Assembly (NCBI GenBank): GCA_965204715.1
Contig: OZ242009.1
Span: 2,294,001 to 2,358,000, forward strand
Source of the DNA: CATOSP01 sp965204715
GTDB lineage: Bacteria > Chloroflexota > Dehalococcoidia > Lucifugimonadales > UBA3495
Length of the DNA stretch: 64,000 bases
Reading direction: 5' to 3'
Shown: piece by piece, positions 33,027 through 41,172 of the stretch
How positions within the stretch are numbered: the stretch's first letter is position 1
Layout: each line of letters opens with the position of its first letter
The notes under the pieces: model-generated
The model's input: only the letters and a program-made list of their open reading frames with translations
Told to the model about the DNA's origin: nothing
Databases searched by the model: none
Position numbers and translations under genes: made by a program

Positions 33027-33512
33027 TCATCTTTTCTCCTCCTCCGAGGCGAAGAGACACATCCTGGAGACTACTTCCATCATGTCACCTGGGGCGGGGC
33101 CGGTGGGTATGACTCGGAGCTGCCCGGCGCCTGCCAGGGCCGCGGGATTGCTGGTGGTCATGGCGGTCAGGGCCGGGACGCCCATGTTCTGGGCCGCAAG
33201 GCACACTGCGCCGCAGGCCATGCCATAGGATTCCAGGTCGAATGCCGGGCCGGCAACCATCAGGTCGGCCTGCGACTCCCGCAGCGCGGTCTCCAGGAGC
33301 GCCAGCACTTCGTCACGCCGCTGCTGGAAGTACCCATCGCCGCAGACGATGGTGGAGACCACGTTGCCCCGGTCTCCCATCAGGTAGTTGAGAAGGCGGG
33401 CGGGTCCGATGGGCCGTTCCCTGACTTCCGCAGGCAGGCCGGCTTTCTCATCACGCCCGATTCCGGCGTAGACCTGGTTCAGATAGTGGACGACCCGGAT
33501 GGGTCCGGGCAT
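33027..33512 (-). CDS. GrdB-like reductase component B, N-terminal domain only
   Basis: A 161-aa protein from the ATG at 33512 (CAGGAG 8 nt upstream). It resembles the first 160 residues of glycine/betaine/sarcosine reductase component B (GrdB/F/H): IRVVHYLNQVYAGIGRDEKAG, STIVCGDGYF, VAGPAFDLESYGMACGAV and PALTAMTTSNPAAL. Known GrdB proteins are about 430 aa, with a selenocysteine in the second half; here the protein stops after the first domain, and the frame beyond the TGA at 33027 does not resemble GrdB, so this stop is genuine. It is convergent with grdA and starts 41 bp after the leftward deacetylase gene. Confidence 0.78.
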   Translation of the reverse strand: MPGPIRVVHYLNQVYAGIGRDEKAGLPAEVRERPIGPARLLNYLMGDRGNVVSTIVCGDGYFQQRRDEVLALLETALRESQADLMVAGPAFDLESYGMACGAVCLAAQNMGVPALTAMTTSNPAALAGAGQLRVIPTGPAPGDMMEVVSRMCLFASEEEKR

Positions 33513-33553
33513 TGGACGAACTCCTGGGCCGGTGGGAGGGAATTTGTCTGGGT

Positions 33554-34468
33554 CTATGCGGTCGGGGGGTTGTTGCGGTACCAGTCCACGATTTCCGAGC
33601 CGGCGGCGGCCCACACGCCCTCCCTGCGCATGACGTGGCTCAGGGCGCGGTCTAGGTAGCCGATGCGGAAGGGCTGGCCGATGAGCCACGGGTGCAGGTT
33701 GAGGGCCAACATCCGCCCGTTCTGCTGGCCATCCTGGTAGAGCACGTCGAAGCCGTCTTCGATTAACTGCTGGTAACGGCCTATGTTCACCCGCCGCTCC
33801 CAGAGGGCAACCACGTCATCCAGTTCCGACATTACCGGCAGGGCGAAAATCTCGCCGTGGGGACTCTTCAGTGGGTAGGGCTGCTCGTCGTTGACCCAAT
33901 CGCAGACGTAGCGGATACCCGCTTCTGACAATAGCTGCGGCGTGCGGGAGGACTCGCCGTACTCCGGCCCCAGCCAGCCCGCGGGGGCGCTGCCGGTGGC
34001 CGCGGTCAGAGCATCCACCGACTGGGCGATGTAGGCCCGCTCCACTTCCTCCGTCATGTTGCTGGTGATCATTCGAGTCAGGGCGACGCCGTGGCCGATT
34101 ATCTCCGCGCCCCGGTCCAGGCAATGGCGCACGAGGTAGGGATAGTTTTCGGCAGTCATGGCGTCCATCGCCACGGTTGGCTTGATTCCGTGCTTTTCGA
34201 GGACGTCCAAGACCCGGAAGATGCCGACGCGGTGGCCGTATTCCCGGTGGCCCAGCCGGGCGTAGTCGGGGAAGGACCTGGCGCTCAGTCCGCCGGCGAA
34301 GGGAGTGGTGAAGCTGTCCTCCGGAGGTTGCCATTCGGGATGGTCAAGGTCAACGATGACACACACGGCGACGCGGGCGTTGTCAGGCCATTTCAGAATC
34401 CCGCGCTTGTTGATGGGCGACCAATCGTAATGCTCGTGGTCCATACCGAAACGCCGTTCAGCGGGCAT
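33554..34468 (-). CDS. Polysaccharide deacetylase family protein
   Basis: A 304-aa NodB-fold protein from the ATG at 34468, preceded by GGAGGAGG. Motifs correspond to the PuuE-like/CE4 group: NARVAVCVIVDLDHPEW, REYGHRVGIFRVLDVLEKHGI, DRGAEIIGHGVALTR and GRMLALNLHPWLIGQPFR, with the HP histidine late in the domain. It is a close-architecture neighbour of the next gene upstream (34565-35473), suggesting an old tandem duplication with divergence. The substrate may be an N-acyl or cyclic amide rather than a polysaccharide. Confidence 0.88.
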   Translation of the reverse strand: MPAERRFGMDHEHYDWSPINKRGILKWPDNARVAVCVIVDLDHPEWQPPEDSFTTPFAGGLSARSFPDYARLGHREYGHRVGIFRVLDVLEKHGIKPTVAMDAMTAENYPYLVRHCLDRGAEIIGHGVALTRMITSNMTEEVERAYIAQSVDALTAATGSAPAGWLGPEYGESSRTPQLLSEAGIRYVCDWVNDEQPYPLKSPHGEIFALPVMSELDDVVALWERRVNIGRYQQLIEDGFDVLYQDGQQNGRMLALNLHPWLIGQPFRIGYLDRALSHVMRREGVWAAAGSEIVDWYRNNPPTA

Positions 34469-34564
34469 TTCCAGTCCTCCTCCAAACATGCGAGGCTGGG
34501 GTCTGGCGTGACCTGCACCCCGATTAGGCCAGTCACGCCAGCGGTCTGTGGATCGGTTTGTGAA

Positions 34565-35473
34565 TCAGCCGTTGATCCGGGAGGCGTGGTCCACAGCCTG
34601 GTCATAGTAGTTGGCGATGTAGAAGTCGGCGATGTCGTCCGCCGTGGTCTGCCAAACGCCGTCGTGGGACATGATGTAGCCCAGGATTTCGTCCAGGTAC
34701 TTGGCCCGGTGGGGTTGGCCAGTCAAGTAGGGGTGCAGGGCAATGCACATGACCCGGCCGCTCTCGGCCCCTTCCCGGTAAAGCTGGTCGAACTGGGCTT
34801 TGCAGATTTCGGCGAAGTAGTCGCCCTCGTAGTGCTGCCGGAACAGGGGCGCGTCGTTCAACTCGATAGAGTAGGGGACGGAGACCAGCTTGCCGGACTT
34901 GACCTTGATGGGCACGGGCTGGTCGTCGTGCATCCAATCGGTGTGGTAGATGAGACCGGCCTCGGCCATGAGGTCAGGGGTGCGCTCAGTGCCTGAGATG
35001 GCGGGGCCGAGCATACCCTTCAACTGCTTTCCGGTGTGCAGTTTAAGGGTGTCGATGGTATCGCGGTAAAACTCCCGCTCCTGCTCTTCGGTGTAGGTGT
35101 TGAGGTAGCGGGTGTTGTAGATGCCGTGGCTCATAAAGTCATAGTCGCGCTGCACCATCGCCTCGCCGATTTCGGGGAAGTGCTCCAGCACGGCCATGTT
35201 CAGGGACACGCAGCAGCGGATATTGTGCTTGTCCAGCACCTCCAGCATCCGCCAGAACCCTACGCGGTTGCCGTAGTCTCGGTAGGAGTATGCCTGAACA
35301 TCGGGGTAGGGCATGCGGGGCCACGGGTCCCGGTGGCCGTCGAACTCAGGCTCGTACTCGTAGTGCTCCACGTTGGGGGCGATCCAGAGGGCAACGCGCG
35401 CGTCGTTGGGCCACTTGATGGGCGGCCTCTCGATGATGGGACTGTAGTCCACCCTGTCCGGTGGCAGCGGCAT
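34565..35473 (-). CDS. Polysaccharide deacetylase family protein
   Basis: A 302-aa paralogue of the preceding deacetylase, sharing WPNDARVALWIAPNVEHYEYEP, YSYRDYGNRVGFWRMLEVLDKHNI, YDFMSHGIYNTRYL and VMCIALHPYLTGQPHR. The start is the ATG at 35473 with GGAGG 7 nt upstream; the GTG at 35482 overlaps that ribosome-binding site and is rejected. It is the first of a leftward run: deacetylase, deacetylase, GrdB-like. No signal peptide, so a cytoplasmic small-molecule hydrolase is more likely than a cell-wall deacetylase. Confidence 0.88.
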   Translation of the reverse strand: MPLPPDRVDYSPIIERPPIKWPNDARVALWIAPNVEHYEYEPEFDGHRDPWPRMPYPDVQAYSYRDYGNRVGFWRMLEVLDKHNIRCCVSLNMAVLEHFPEIGEAMVQRDYDFMSHGIYNTRYLNTYTEEQEREFYRDTIDTLKLHTGKQLKGMLGPAISGTERTPDLMAEAGLIYHTDWMHDDQPVPIKVKSGKLVSVPYSIELNDAPLFRQHYEGDYFAEICKAQFDQLYREGAESGRVMCIALHPYLTGQPHRAKYLDEILGYIMSHDGVWQTTADDIADFYIANYYDQAVDHASRING

Positions 35474-35509
35474 GGCAGTCACCTCCGTTGGCAGATTCTT
35501 GGGGCAGAG

Positions 35510-36955
35510 TTAGCTCAGGGCGCCCGCCAGATTTTCGAGGTTGGCAATTTCCGGGGAGTCACCGCCGGACCTGGTCCAGCTATCGGAAGCCTCTTTGAGC
35601 GTACCGGCGGCGGACGCGGCATCGCCCATTCCAGCCTGGGTGCGTCCCAGCCAGAATTCGTCGCGGATGGAAGCCCGGCGGTTGAGCCGTTCCCGGAGCA
35701 TATCTTCGGCCTTGTCGAACTGTTCCGCCCGGATGTACGCCTCCAGCAGGGTATCTTCGAATACCTCCCGCTGGGCGTGACTGCCTCCAATGCGGGCCAG
35801 TTCGCTGATGGGCCGCTCCATCTGGCGCACGGTCTCGCCGTAGTCGCCGTCGGCGAATGCGGCGATGCCCCTCACCATTGGCAATGTCATTTCACTCACC
35901 AGGACGTTGCCCTGGCCGGCCTCGGACTGCATGGAGTTTATCGTCTTCTCCAGGGCTTCCCTGTCACCCGCGGCGGCGAATGCTAGGGCGGCATGGCCAT
36001 CGCGGAAGGGAGGCCCAGGGTTCCCGGCGGCGGGCGCGGCCTGGTCGCGCACTTCTTCCCAGGGCTTGGGGGGCGGTGTCCCTCCGTAGAGTTGGAGCCG
36101 CCACATCAGGGATGCGCTGTCGGCCAGGGACGCGGCGCTCCTGGCCACCACCGAGGGGCGGATGTGAGTTTCGTAGAGTTCGAGGGCGTTGTTGTAGCGT
36201 CCCATCGCCAGCTCGAACAGGGCCAGGTGCCAGGAGAGATGCACGTTGTATGATGCCCGCCGGTCCCAACCCTCGAGCCAGTTGCCCAGGAAATCGCCGC
36301 CCGATGAGGCGTCCCCCTGCTCGAAATAGACGTGGGTAACGGAATGTGTAGCCACAGCGTTGGTTGGGTGCAAATCAAGGGACTTGCTGGCCAGCCGGAA
36401 GGCTTCGTCCAACCGGCCTGTTTCATGATGAGCGAAGGCGTAGCTGCCAAGGAAGGCCCAATCGTCGTCGCAGTGCTTGGCGACGCTCTGGCACAGGTCG
36501 AACAGTTCGTCGGGGAAGTTGGGAACGCCTGCGCTGTGGCAGCCCTGCATGAAGAGACGCTGGGCCAGCCGGAGCATCAGTACGTCGCGGGGATGTTCCT
36601 TCAGGTGGTCGCGGATTACTCCCATCGACTGTATGCCCTTGTTGTTGATCCAGAGGTCGATGGCCTCTATGCCGCTCTTCTCCCGCTCGGAGATACCGGC
36701 GGACAGGTCCCTGGCGCGGGCAATGCCCTCTTTGGCATCGGACCCTGCACTGCGCATCATGTCCACCCAGGCCAGGCCGGCGTGGGCCAGGGCAAAACCT
36801 TCATCGGCCTCCACTGCCTGTTGGAACCGCTCTTCCGGGCCGTAGTTCTGGGATAGGAGCAGGTCCAGACCCTCCAGAAAGCGGTCGGCCGCCGTGCTGG
36901 AGCTTGTACTGATGGGAAGCCCGAGGCGGTCTTTCATTCGCGTTCCCTCTTGCAT
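35510..36955 (-). CDS. TTC38-like tetratricopeptide repeat protein
   Basis: A 481-aa all-helical protein resembling the TTC38 family: ADRFLEGLDLLLSQNYGPEERFQQAVEADEGFALAHAG, MRLAQRLFMQG-type helices, HHETGRLDEAFRLASKSLDLHPTNAVATHSVTHVYFEQGD and SYNVHLSWHLALFELAMGRYNNALELYE. TTC38 members are soluble and widespread, with no defined biochemical role in bacteria. The start is the ATG at 36955 (GGAGGAGG upstream), with a second ATG at codon 7. The frame is open to 37006 without support. Confidence 0.86.
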   Translation of the reverse strand: MQEGTRMKDRLGLPISTSSSTAADRFLEGLDLLLSQNYGPEERFQQAVEADEGFALAHAGLAWVDMMRSAGSDAKEGIARARDLSAGISEREKSGIEAIDLWINNKGIQSMGVIRDHLKEHPRDVLMLRLAQRLFMQGCHSAGVPNFPDELFDLCQSVAKHCDDDWAFLGSYAFAHHETGRLDEAFRLASKSLDLHPTNAVATHSVTHVYFEQGDASSGGDFLGNWLEGWDRRASYNVHLSWHLALFELAMGRYNNALELYETHIRPSVVARSAASLADSASLMWRLQLYGGTPPPKPWEEVRDQAAPAAGNPGPPFRDGHAALAFAAAGDREALEKTINSMQSEAGQGNVLVSEMTLPMVRGIAAFADGDYGETVRQMERPISELARIGGSHAQREVFEDTLLEAYIRAEQFDKAEDMLRERLNRRASIRDEFWLGRTQAGMGDAASAAGTLKEASDSWTRSGGDSPEIANLENLAGALS

Positions 36956-37130
36956 CGTCGTCCTCCTCCTGATGCTGTGCAACCGTGCCTCAAACGAGGA
37001 CACCACTTATCCCAACGATTATGGGCAGTGTAAGCGGGGGCATATCCACTGTCAACGAACCGGCGCACGCCTTCGGATATTGGAGCCATTCCCCTGGGAA
37101 TCGGTTAGAATGTGCGTGGGGTGATGGCTC

Positions 37131-37486
37131 ATGGGAACATTCAGTTGGCCGGTTGAGATTCAAGGACTGGACGGTGGCCCGGCGCTCCAGATAGAGGCGA
37201 TGGTGGATACCGGCGCATCGTACACCATGCTACCGTCGGATGTGCTGAGGGAACTCGCATTACAGCGACACTTCAGGGTGTGTTTGAACTCGCGGACAAC
37301 AGAATGGTCGAGATGGGTATGGCTGATATCTGGGCAACGGTTGATGGGGAAAGCACAACAACTATCGTGCTTTTCGGAGACGAAGGCACTCCTCCCCTGC
37401 TGGGAGCATACACCCTGGAAGGCTTGCTCTTGGCCGTGGACCCAGTGAACGAACGGTTGGTCTCGACTCATGGCATTCTGTATTAG
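37131..37486 (+). pseudogene. Retroviral-type aspartic protease, frameshifted
   Basis: Two overlapping frames together make one aspartyl protease. The first (from 37131) has EAMVDTGASYTMLPSDVLRELALQ, with the catalytic D-T-G. After 37280 the sense moves to the other frame: VFELADNRMVEMGMADIWATV...GDEGTPPLLGAYTLEGLLLAVDPVNERLV, the typical C-terminal half with LLG. The shift coincides with a GTGTGT run at 37278-37283; removing one GT restores RVFELADNR. Either a recent 2-bp slippage mutation or a sequencing error; the intact protein would be about 118 aa. Confidence 0.85.
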
Positions 37487-37540
37487 CCTTCGCTGACAAC
37501 GACGGGTGAGTGACATCGCACGACATTGGGGGTAGGAACA

Positions 37541-38494
37541 ATGGGGTTCAAGCTGGTTATCTGTCCGCCCAACTATCAGGAACATTGGGAGGACCGCCTG
37601 CGCGAGGAGATTCCGGACATTGATGTTCACCTGTGCCCTACGGTAGGGGAGGCGATGGAAGTTATCGGGGATGCGGACGCGGCTTTCGGGGACATTGTTC
37701 CCGAATTGCTGGAACGGGCGCAGAACCTGAAGTGGATTGCCTGTCCGCAGGCCGGACCGAGGGCGGGTTACTACCACGAGTCGCTGATCAACAGCGATGT
37801 GGTGGTGACCAACACCCGCGAGATATACAACGATCACATCAGCGCGCACATAATGTCGCTGCTGCTGGCCTTTGCCCGGGGTCTTCAGGTGTACATACCG
37901 CAGCAGGTTGAAGGCGTGTGGCGGCAGGGTTACGAGACCATATACCTGCCAGAGGCAACGGCGGTGGTGGTCGGGGTTGGCGGCATCGGCGGGGAAACGG
38001 CGCGCCTCTGCTCCGAGTTCGGCATGACCGTACTGGGGGTCGATCCCAGGCTTCCCGCGCCCAGCCAGGGCGTAGCGGAACTGCACCGCCCGGATGATCT
38101 CCTCCAAGTCCTGCCAAGGGGAGACTTCGTGATCGTCACCGTGCCGGAGACTCCCGAGACCCAGGGCATGTTCCGGGTTGACCAGTTCCGGGCGATGAAG
38201 AACAGTGCGTTCTTCATCAACATCGGCCGCGGTGCAACGGTGGTCCTCGACGACCTGGTTGAGGCGTTGCGGGCAGGAGAGATAGCCGGGGCGGGCCTGG
38301 ACGTCTTCCAGATGGAGCCGCTGCCGGAGGGCCATCCGTTGTGGAGTATGCCGGGTGTCCTGATTACCCCACACGTGGCTGGGAACGGTCCCTACCTCGA
38401 CGACCGGCGCACTGAACTGTTCATCGACAACTGCAAGCGGTTCAACGAAGGGAGGGAGTTGCGCAACGTTGTGGATAAGGCGAACTGGTTCTAA
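37541..38494 (+). CDS. D-2-hydroxyacid dehydrogenase family protein
   Basis: A 317-aa NAD(P)-dependent dehydrogenase from the ATG at 37541 (GTAGGA upstream); the in-frame TTG at 37526 is less likely. The NAD motif is VVVGVGGIGGETARL. Catalytic residues are placed as in glycerate/phosphoglycerate/formate dehydrogenases: Arg in FFINIGRGATVV, Glu in GLDVFQMEPLPEGHPLW and His in LITPHVAGNG. It oxidises or forms a D-2-hydroxyacid; the specificity (glyoxylate/hydroxypyruvate or other) is unknown. It ends at a strong hairpin shared with the convergent GMC gene. Confidence 0.93.
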   Translation: MGFKLVICPPNYQEHWEDRLREEIPDIDVHLCPTVGEAMEVIGDADAAFGDIVPELLERAQNLKWIACPQAGPRAGYYHESLINSDVVVTNTREIYNDHISAHIMSLLLAFARGLQVYIPQQVEGVWRQGYETIYLPEATAVVVGVGGIGGETARLCSEFGMTVLGVDPRLPAPSQGVAELHRPDDLLQVLPRGDFVIVTVPETPETQGMFRVDQFRAMKNSAFFINIGRGATVVLDDLVEALRAGEIAGAGLDVFQMEPLPEGHPLWSMPGVLITPHVAGNGPYLDDRRTELFIDNCKRFNEGRELRNVVDKANWF

Positions 38495-38530
38495 TTCGTC
38501 GGGTCTCTCTGGCCATTAACTCGCGCACAC

Positions 38531-38571
38531 GAAACGCCCTCGCTCTACTCAAATAGGAGCGGGGGCGTTTC
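38531..38571. terminator. Long bidirectional hairpin between convergent genes
   Basis: GAAACGCCCTCGCTC (38531-38545) pairs with 38557-38571 over 15 bp with one G-T pair, leaving an 11-nt loop. It sits between the convergent hydroxyacid dehydrogenase and GMC oxidoreductase stops. There is no T-run on either side, but the position and stability suggest a bidirectional terminator. Confidence 0.75.
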
Positions 38572-38608
38572 AGTTATCAGATTGGACCGTAATCTATGGG
38601 ACGTGGGA

Positions 38609-40159
38609 CTATGATCCCTGGATGATGAAGTCTGAGACGCGCTCTCCGATCATCATTGTGGTGACGTTGGTGTTGGCGCGGATGCAGTCGGGCATGATCG
38701 AGGCGTCAACCACTCGGATGCCCTCAAGGCCGTGTACCCGGCCGTACTGGTCCACCACCGCCATCGGGTCCGAATCGGGACCCATCTTGCAGGTGCATGA
38801 GATGTGCTGTGACGTGGTCACTTCGCGCATCATCCACCTGTCCAGGGCTTCATCCGATGCCAGGTCGGCGTCGGTGGGGTCGACGCGCTCCTGGATAATG
38901 TCCTTGAACGACTCGTGCTCGCCGAGGCCCACGCAGATGCGTACCGATTCCCTCAGCCTCTTCCGGTCAAATTCTTCCTCAAGGTAGTGGTATTCGAGGA
39001 CCGGCTGCTCGGTTGGGTCGGTGGAGGCCAGGCGCAGTTCCCCCGCGCCAACGGCCAGGTATATGCCGGCGGTCATGCGAATGCCCAGGGGTTCCATCCG
39101 ATTGCCGCCCCGGTTGACCCGCTCGGTGGCGAAGGACTGCATGGAAATTTTCATGTCATTGCGTAGGTCGGAGTCCTGGGCCGTGTAGCGGAGGGTCAAC
39201 TGCATCCGGGGGGCCAGACCGTCGAGGTCGAACCCCGGCCTTGTGCGCCACGTCACCCAGACGCCCGGGTGGTCGCGCATGTTCTGGCCAATGCCAGGCT
39301 TGTCCAGCACCACGGGTATGCCCAGGCTTCGCAGGTGGTCGGCGGGTCCGACACCGGACAGCATCAGGATTTGGGGCGATCCAATTGCGCCGGAGGACAG
39401 GATGATTTCATCGCCCTCGACGACGAACTTCTCGCCGCCGCTCTCCAACTCCACGCCGGTGGCGCGGTTGCCTTCGAAGATAATCCGATGGACGGTGCAG
39501 TTGGGCCGGATGGTCAGATTCAGCCGGTGACGGGCCTGATCCAGGTATCCCAGAGCCGTGCTCATGCGGATGCCGTTGGGGTTGTTCAAGGGCGTTGGCC
39601 CCACGCCCCAGGAGTCCGGGTGGTTGTGGTCGGGGCAGTCGGGATAGCCTGCGTCCATGGCCGCCCGGTAGAAGGCCACCTGGGCCGGCATCCAGGTCTC
39701 CCTCTTGAACCGGTGCATCACGATGGGGCCGTCGCCGCCGTGGAAGTCGTCGTTGCCGAAGTCCGTGTCGGTCTCGATCTTGCGGAAGTAGGGGATGAGC
39801 TTCTGGAAGGTCCATTCGTCGTTGCCAAAGGATGCCCAGGTGTCGTAGTCCTCGGGTACTCCACGCAGGAACACCTGGCCATTGATGGCGCTGGACCCGC
39901 CGGTGACCTTGCCCCTGGGGACCATCATCGGCGGGGCCTCATCGGTCGCCTTGCCGGTGAACTGCCAGTTGTGGTCGCTGGTCATAACGTCGGCTTCGGT
40001 GGCGTAGCCGAACTTGACCTCTTCGGGCAGGTGCTCGAAATTGGGGTAGTCCGCGCCCGCTTCCAGCAGCAGCACGGAGCGGTTGGGGTCCTCGGAGAGC
40101 CGCGTGGCGAGGATCGATCCCGCCGAGCCGGCCCCGATGACGATTTTGTCGTACTTCAT
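38609..40159 (-). CDS. GMC family FAD-dependent oxidoreductase (choline dehydrogenase-like)
   Basis: A 516-aa flavoprotein with ADP-binding GAGSAGSILATRLSED and EAGADYPNF at the N-terminus, PRGKVTGGSSAINGQVFLRG (GMC signature 1), SSGAIGSPQILMLSGVG (signature 2) and, at the C-terminus, TSQHISCTCKMG with the catalytic His, then VDASIMPDCIRANTNVTTMMIGER. Family members oxidise alcohols such as choline, polyethylene glycol or aryl alcohols. GGAGGAACGCCC precedes the ATG. If choline were the substrate, the betaine produced would be a natural input to a betaine reductase, but the sequence does not fix the specificity. Confidence 0.94.
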   Translation of the reverse strand: MKYDKIVIGAGSAGSILATRLSEDPNRSVLLLEAGADYPNFEHLPEEVKFGYATEADVMTSDHNWQFTGKATDEAPPMMVPRGKVTGGSSAINGQVFLRGVPEDYDTWASFGNDEWTFQKLIPYFRKIETDTDFGNDDFHGGDGPIVMHRFKRETWMPAQVAFYRAAMDAGYPDCPDHNHPDSWGVGPTPLNNPNGIRMSTALGYLDQARHRLNLTIRPNCTVHRIIFEGNRATGVELESGGEKFVVEGDEIILSSGAIGSPQILMLSGVGPADHLRSLGIPVVLDKPGIGQNMRDHPGVWVTWRTRPGFDLDGLAPRMQLTLRYTAQDSDLRNDMKISMQSFATERVNRGGNRMEPLGIRMTAGIYLAVGAGELRLASTDPTEQPVLEYHYLEEEFDRKRLRESVRICVGLGEHESFKDIIQERVDPTDADLASDEALDRWMMREVTTSQHISCTCKMGPDSDPMAVVDQYGRVHGLEGIRVVDASIMPDCIRANTNVTTMMIGERVSDFIIQGS

Positions 40160-40251
40160 GGGCGTTCCTCCAAAGGACGGCTCCCATCCGCACGGGCCGA
40201 CCCGGCGCCGTGCCTGGGAGCCGCGTTTCCTGCATGTTGGTCTGACTGGAG

Positions 40252-41013
40252 CTAGATCAACGCATCCGGGGTAACGATTCCCTCAAGGTCCGCGTCCGTT
40301 GCCGGGTCCTTCAGGTCCAGTTGCAGGTCCTTCTCCATGAAGTAGTAGACCTGCTTCAGGTGGTGGGTGCTGTGGCTCAGGATGATGTTTAGAAGCTCCA
40401 ACACGGTCACTTCGCCGCCGTAGTGGGCGGGAACAACGCGGTCAAATGCTTCGTCGTTGCCGCTGGCCAGGAACTCGGTGATGTTCTTGAGCACGCCCTC
40501 GCCGTACTCGTTTATGGCCTCGGCGCTCACAATCTCCTTCAACTTCTGGTTGGAGGCGGCCATGTCCTCGGTGCTCATGCTGCCGTGTTCGTGGCTGAGC
40601 CAGGCCAACTCCGGGAAGGAGATTATGTGGACTATCAGATCGCGGGCGGACTGGGGACGCCAGGGGATCATCCCGGCAAGCTGGTCTTCAGATAGCTGGC
40701 TGGTGGCCCGCATGGCCGCGCCCAAGATAGCGGTGTACTTCTCCGACAACCAGGACGTCTTGCCGGAGAGGTCTACCTTTATGTTCAGATTGAGGGCTGG
40801 GACCAACTTCTTCGGGTAGTACCCGATAATCACTTCATCGTCATCGATGATGGTGACGGGGACCGACTTGATGTTGCGGCTCCTGAGATATTCGACCGCT
40901 TCAGGGTCCGTTGCCAGGTCGTGGTGCTCGAACTGAACACCGTTGGACGACAGGAACTGTTCCAGCGTCCGGCAACTGAATCAACCAGGGTTGGTATAGA
41001 CTTGGACCTTCAT
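40252..41013 (-). CDS. Selenoprotein: glutaredoxin (U-x-x-C) fused to DinB/YfiT domain, UGA read as selenocysteine
   Basis: From the ATG at 41013 (AGGAGG upstream) the frame reads MKVQVYTNPG-U-FSCRTLEQFLSS, with TGA at codon 11 (40983-40981) exactly where the first cysteine of the glutaredoxin CxxC belongs, and then runs open to 40252: 253 aa. Residues 1-75 are a NrdH/glutaredoxin-like domain with cis-Pro in SVPVTII. Residues about 90-240 are a four-helix DinB/YfiT bundle with candidate metal histidines in DLIVHIISF and LSHSTHHLKQ. DinB-superfamily members include bacillithiol and mycothiol S-transferases, so a seleno-redox/thiol-transfer enzyme is a reasonable inference. Gene callers would start at the GTG at 40833 and lose the redox domain. 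Confidence 0.9.
40945..40983 (-). promoter_or_regulatory. Candidate SECIS hairpin of the seleno-glutaredoxin gene
   Basis: Downstream of the UGA on the minus strand, after 10 spacer nucleotides, GGACG (40970-40966) pairs with CGTCC (40949-40945), and an inner GGAA (40963-40960) pairs with TTCC (40956-40953) around a CAG loop, with a small CT/TGT internal loop. The distance from the UGA matches that of the E. coli fdhF SECIS. Confidence 0.65.
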
Positions 41014-41172
41014 AACTACCTCCTCGGCCGTCTGGAATGTGCGCCCCGGTCTTAATGTACGCTCCGGTCTTAACGTAAAGACGTCTGGGATGTTGAACGC
41101 GGTTAGCGTAATTGCCGCCTCCGGCTGTGTCAACACGCTGGGCCAAGGTGGCCAGAGAGAAGCTCTCCGGCC

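Noticed and set aside
33021..33027. TGA at the end of the GrdB-like gene as a possible selenocysteine codon
   Set aside because: The frame after it has no GrdB-like sequence and runs through a Ser/Arg-rich stretch antisense to the grdA end; it is a normal stop.
37526..37540. TTG start for the hydroxyacid dehydrogenase
   Set aside because: The ATG at 37541 has a ribosome-binding site and matches the usual N-terminus.
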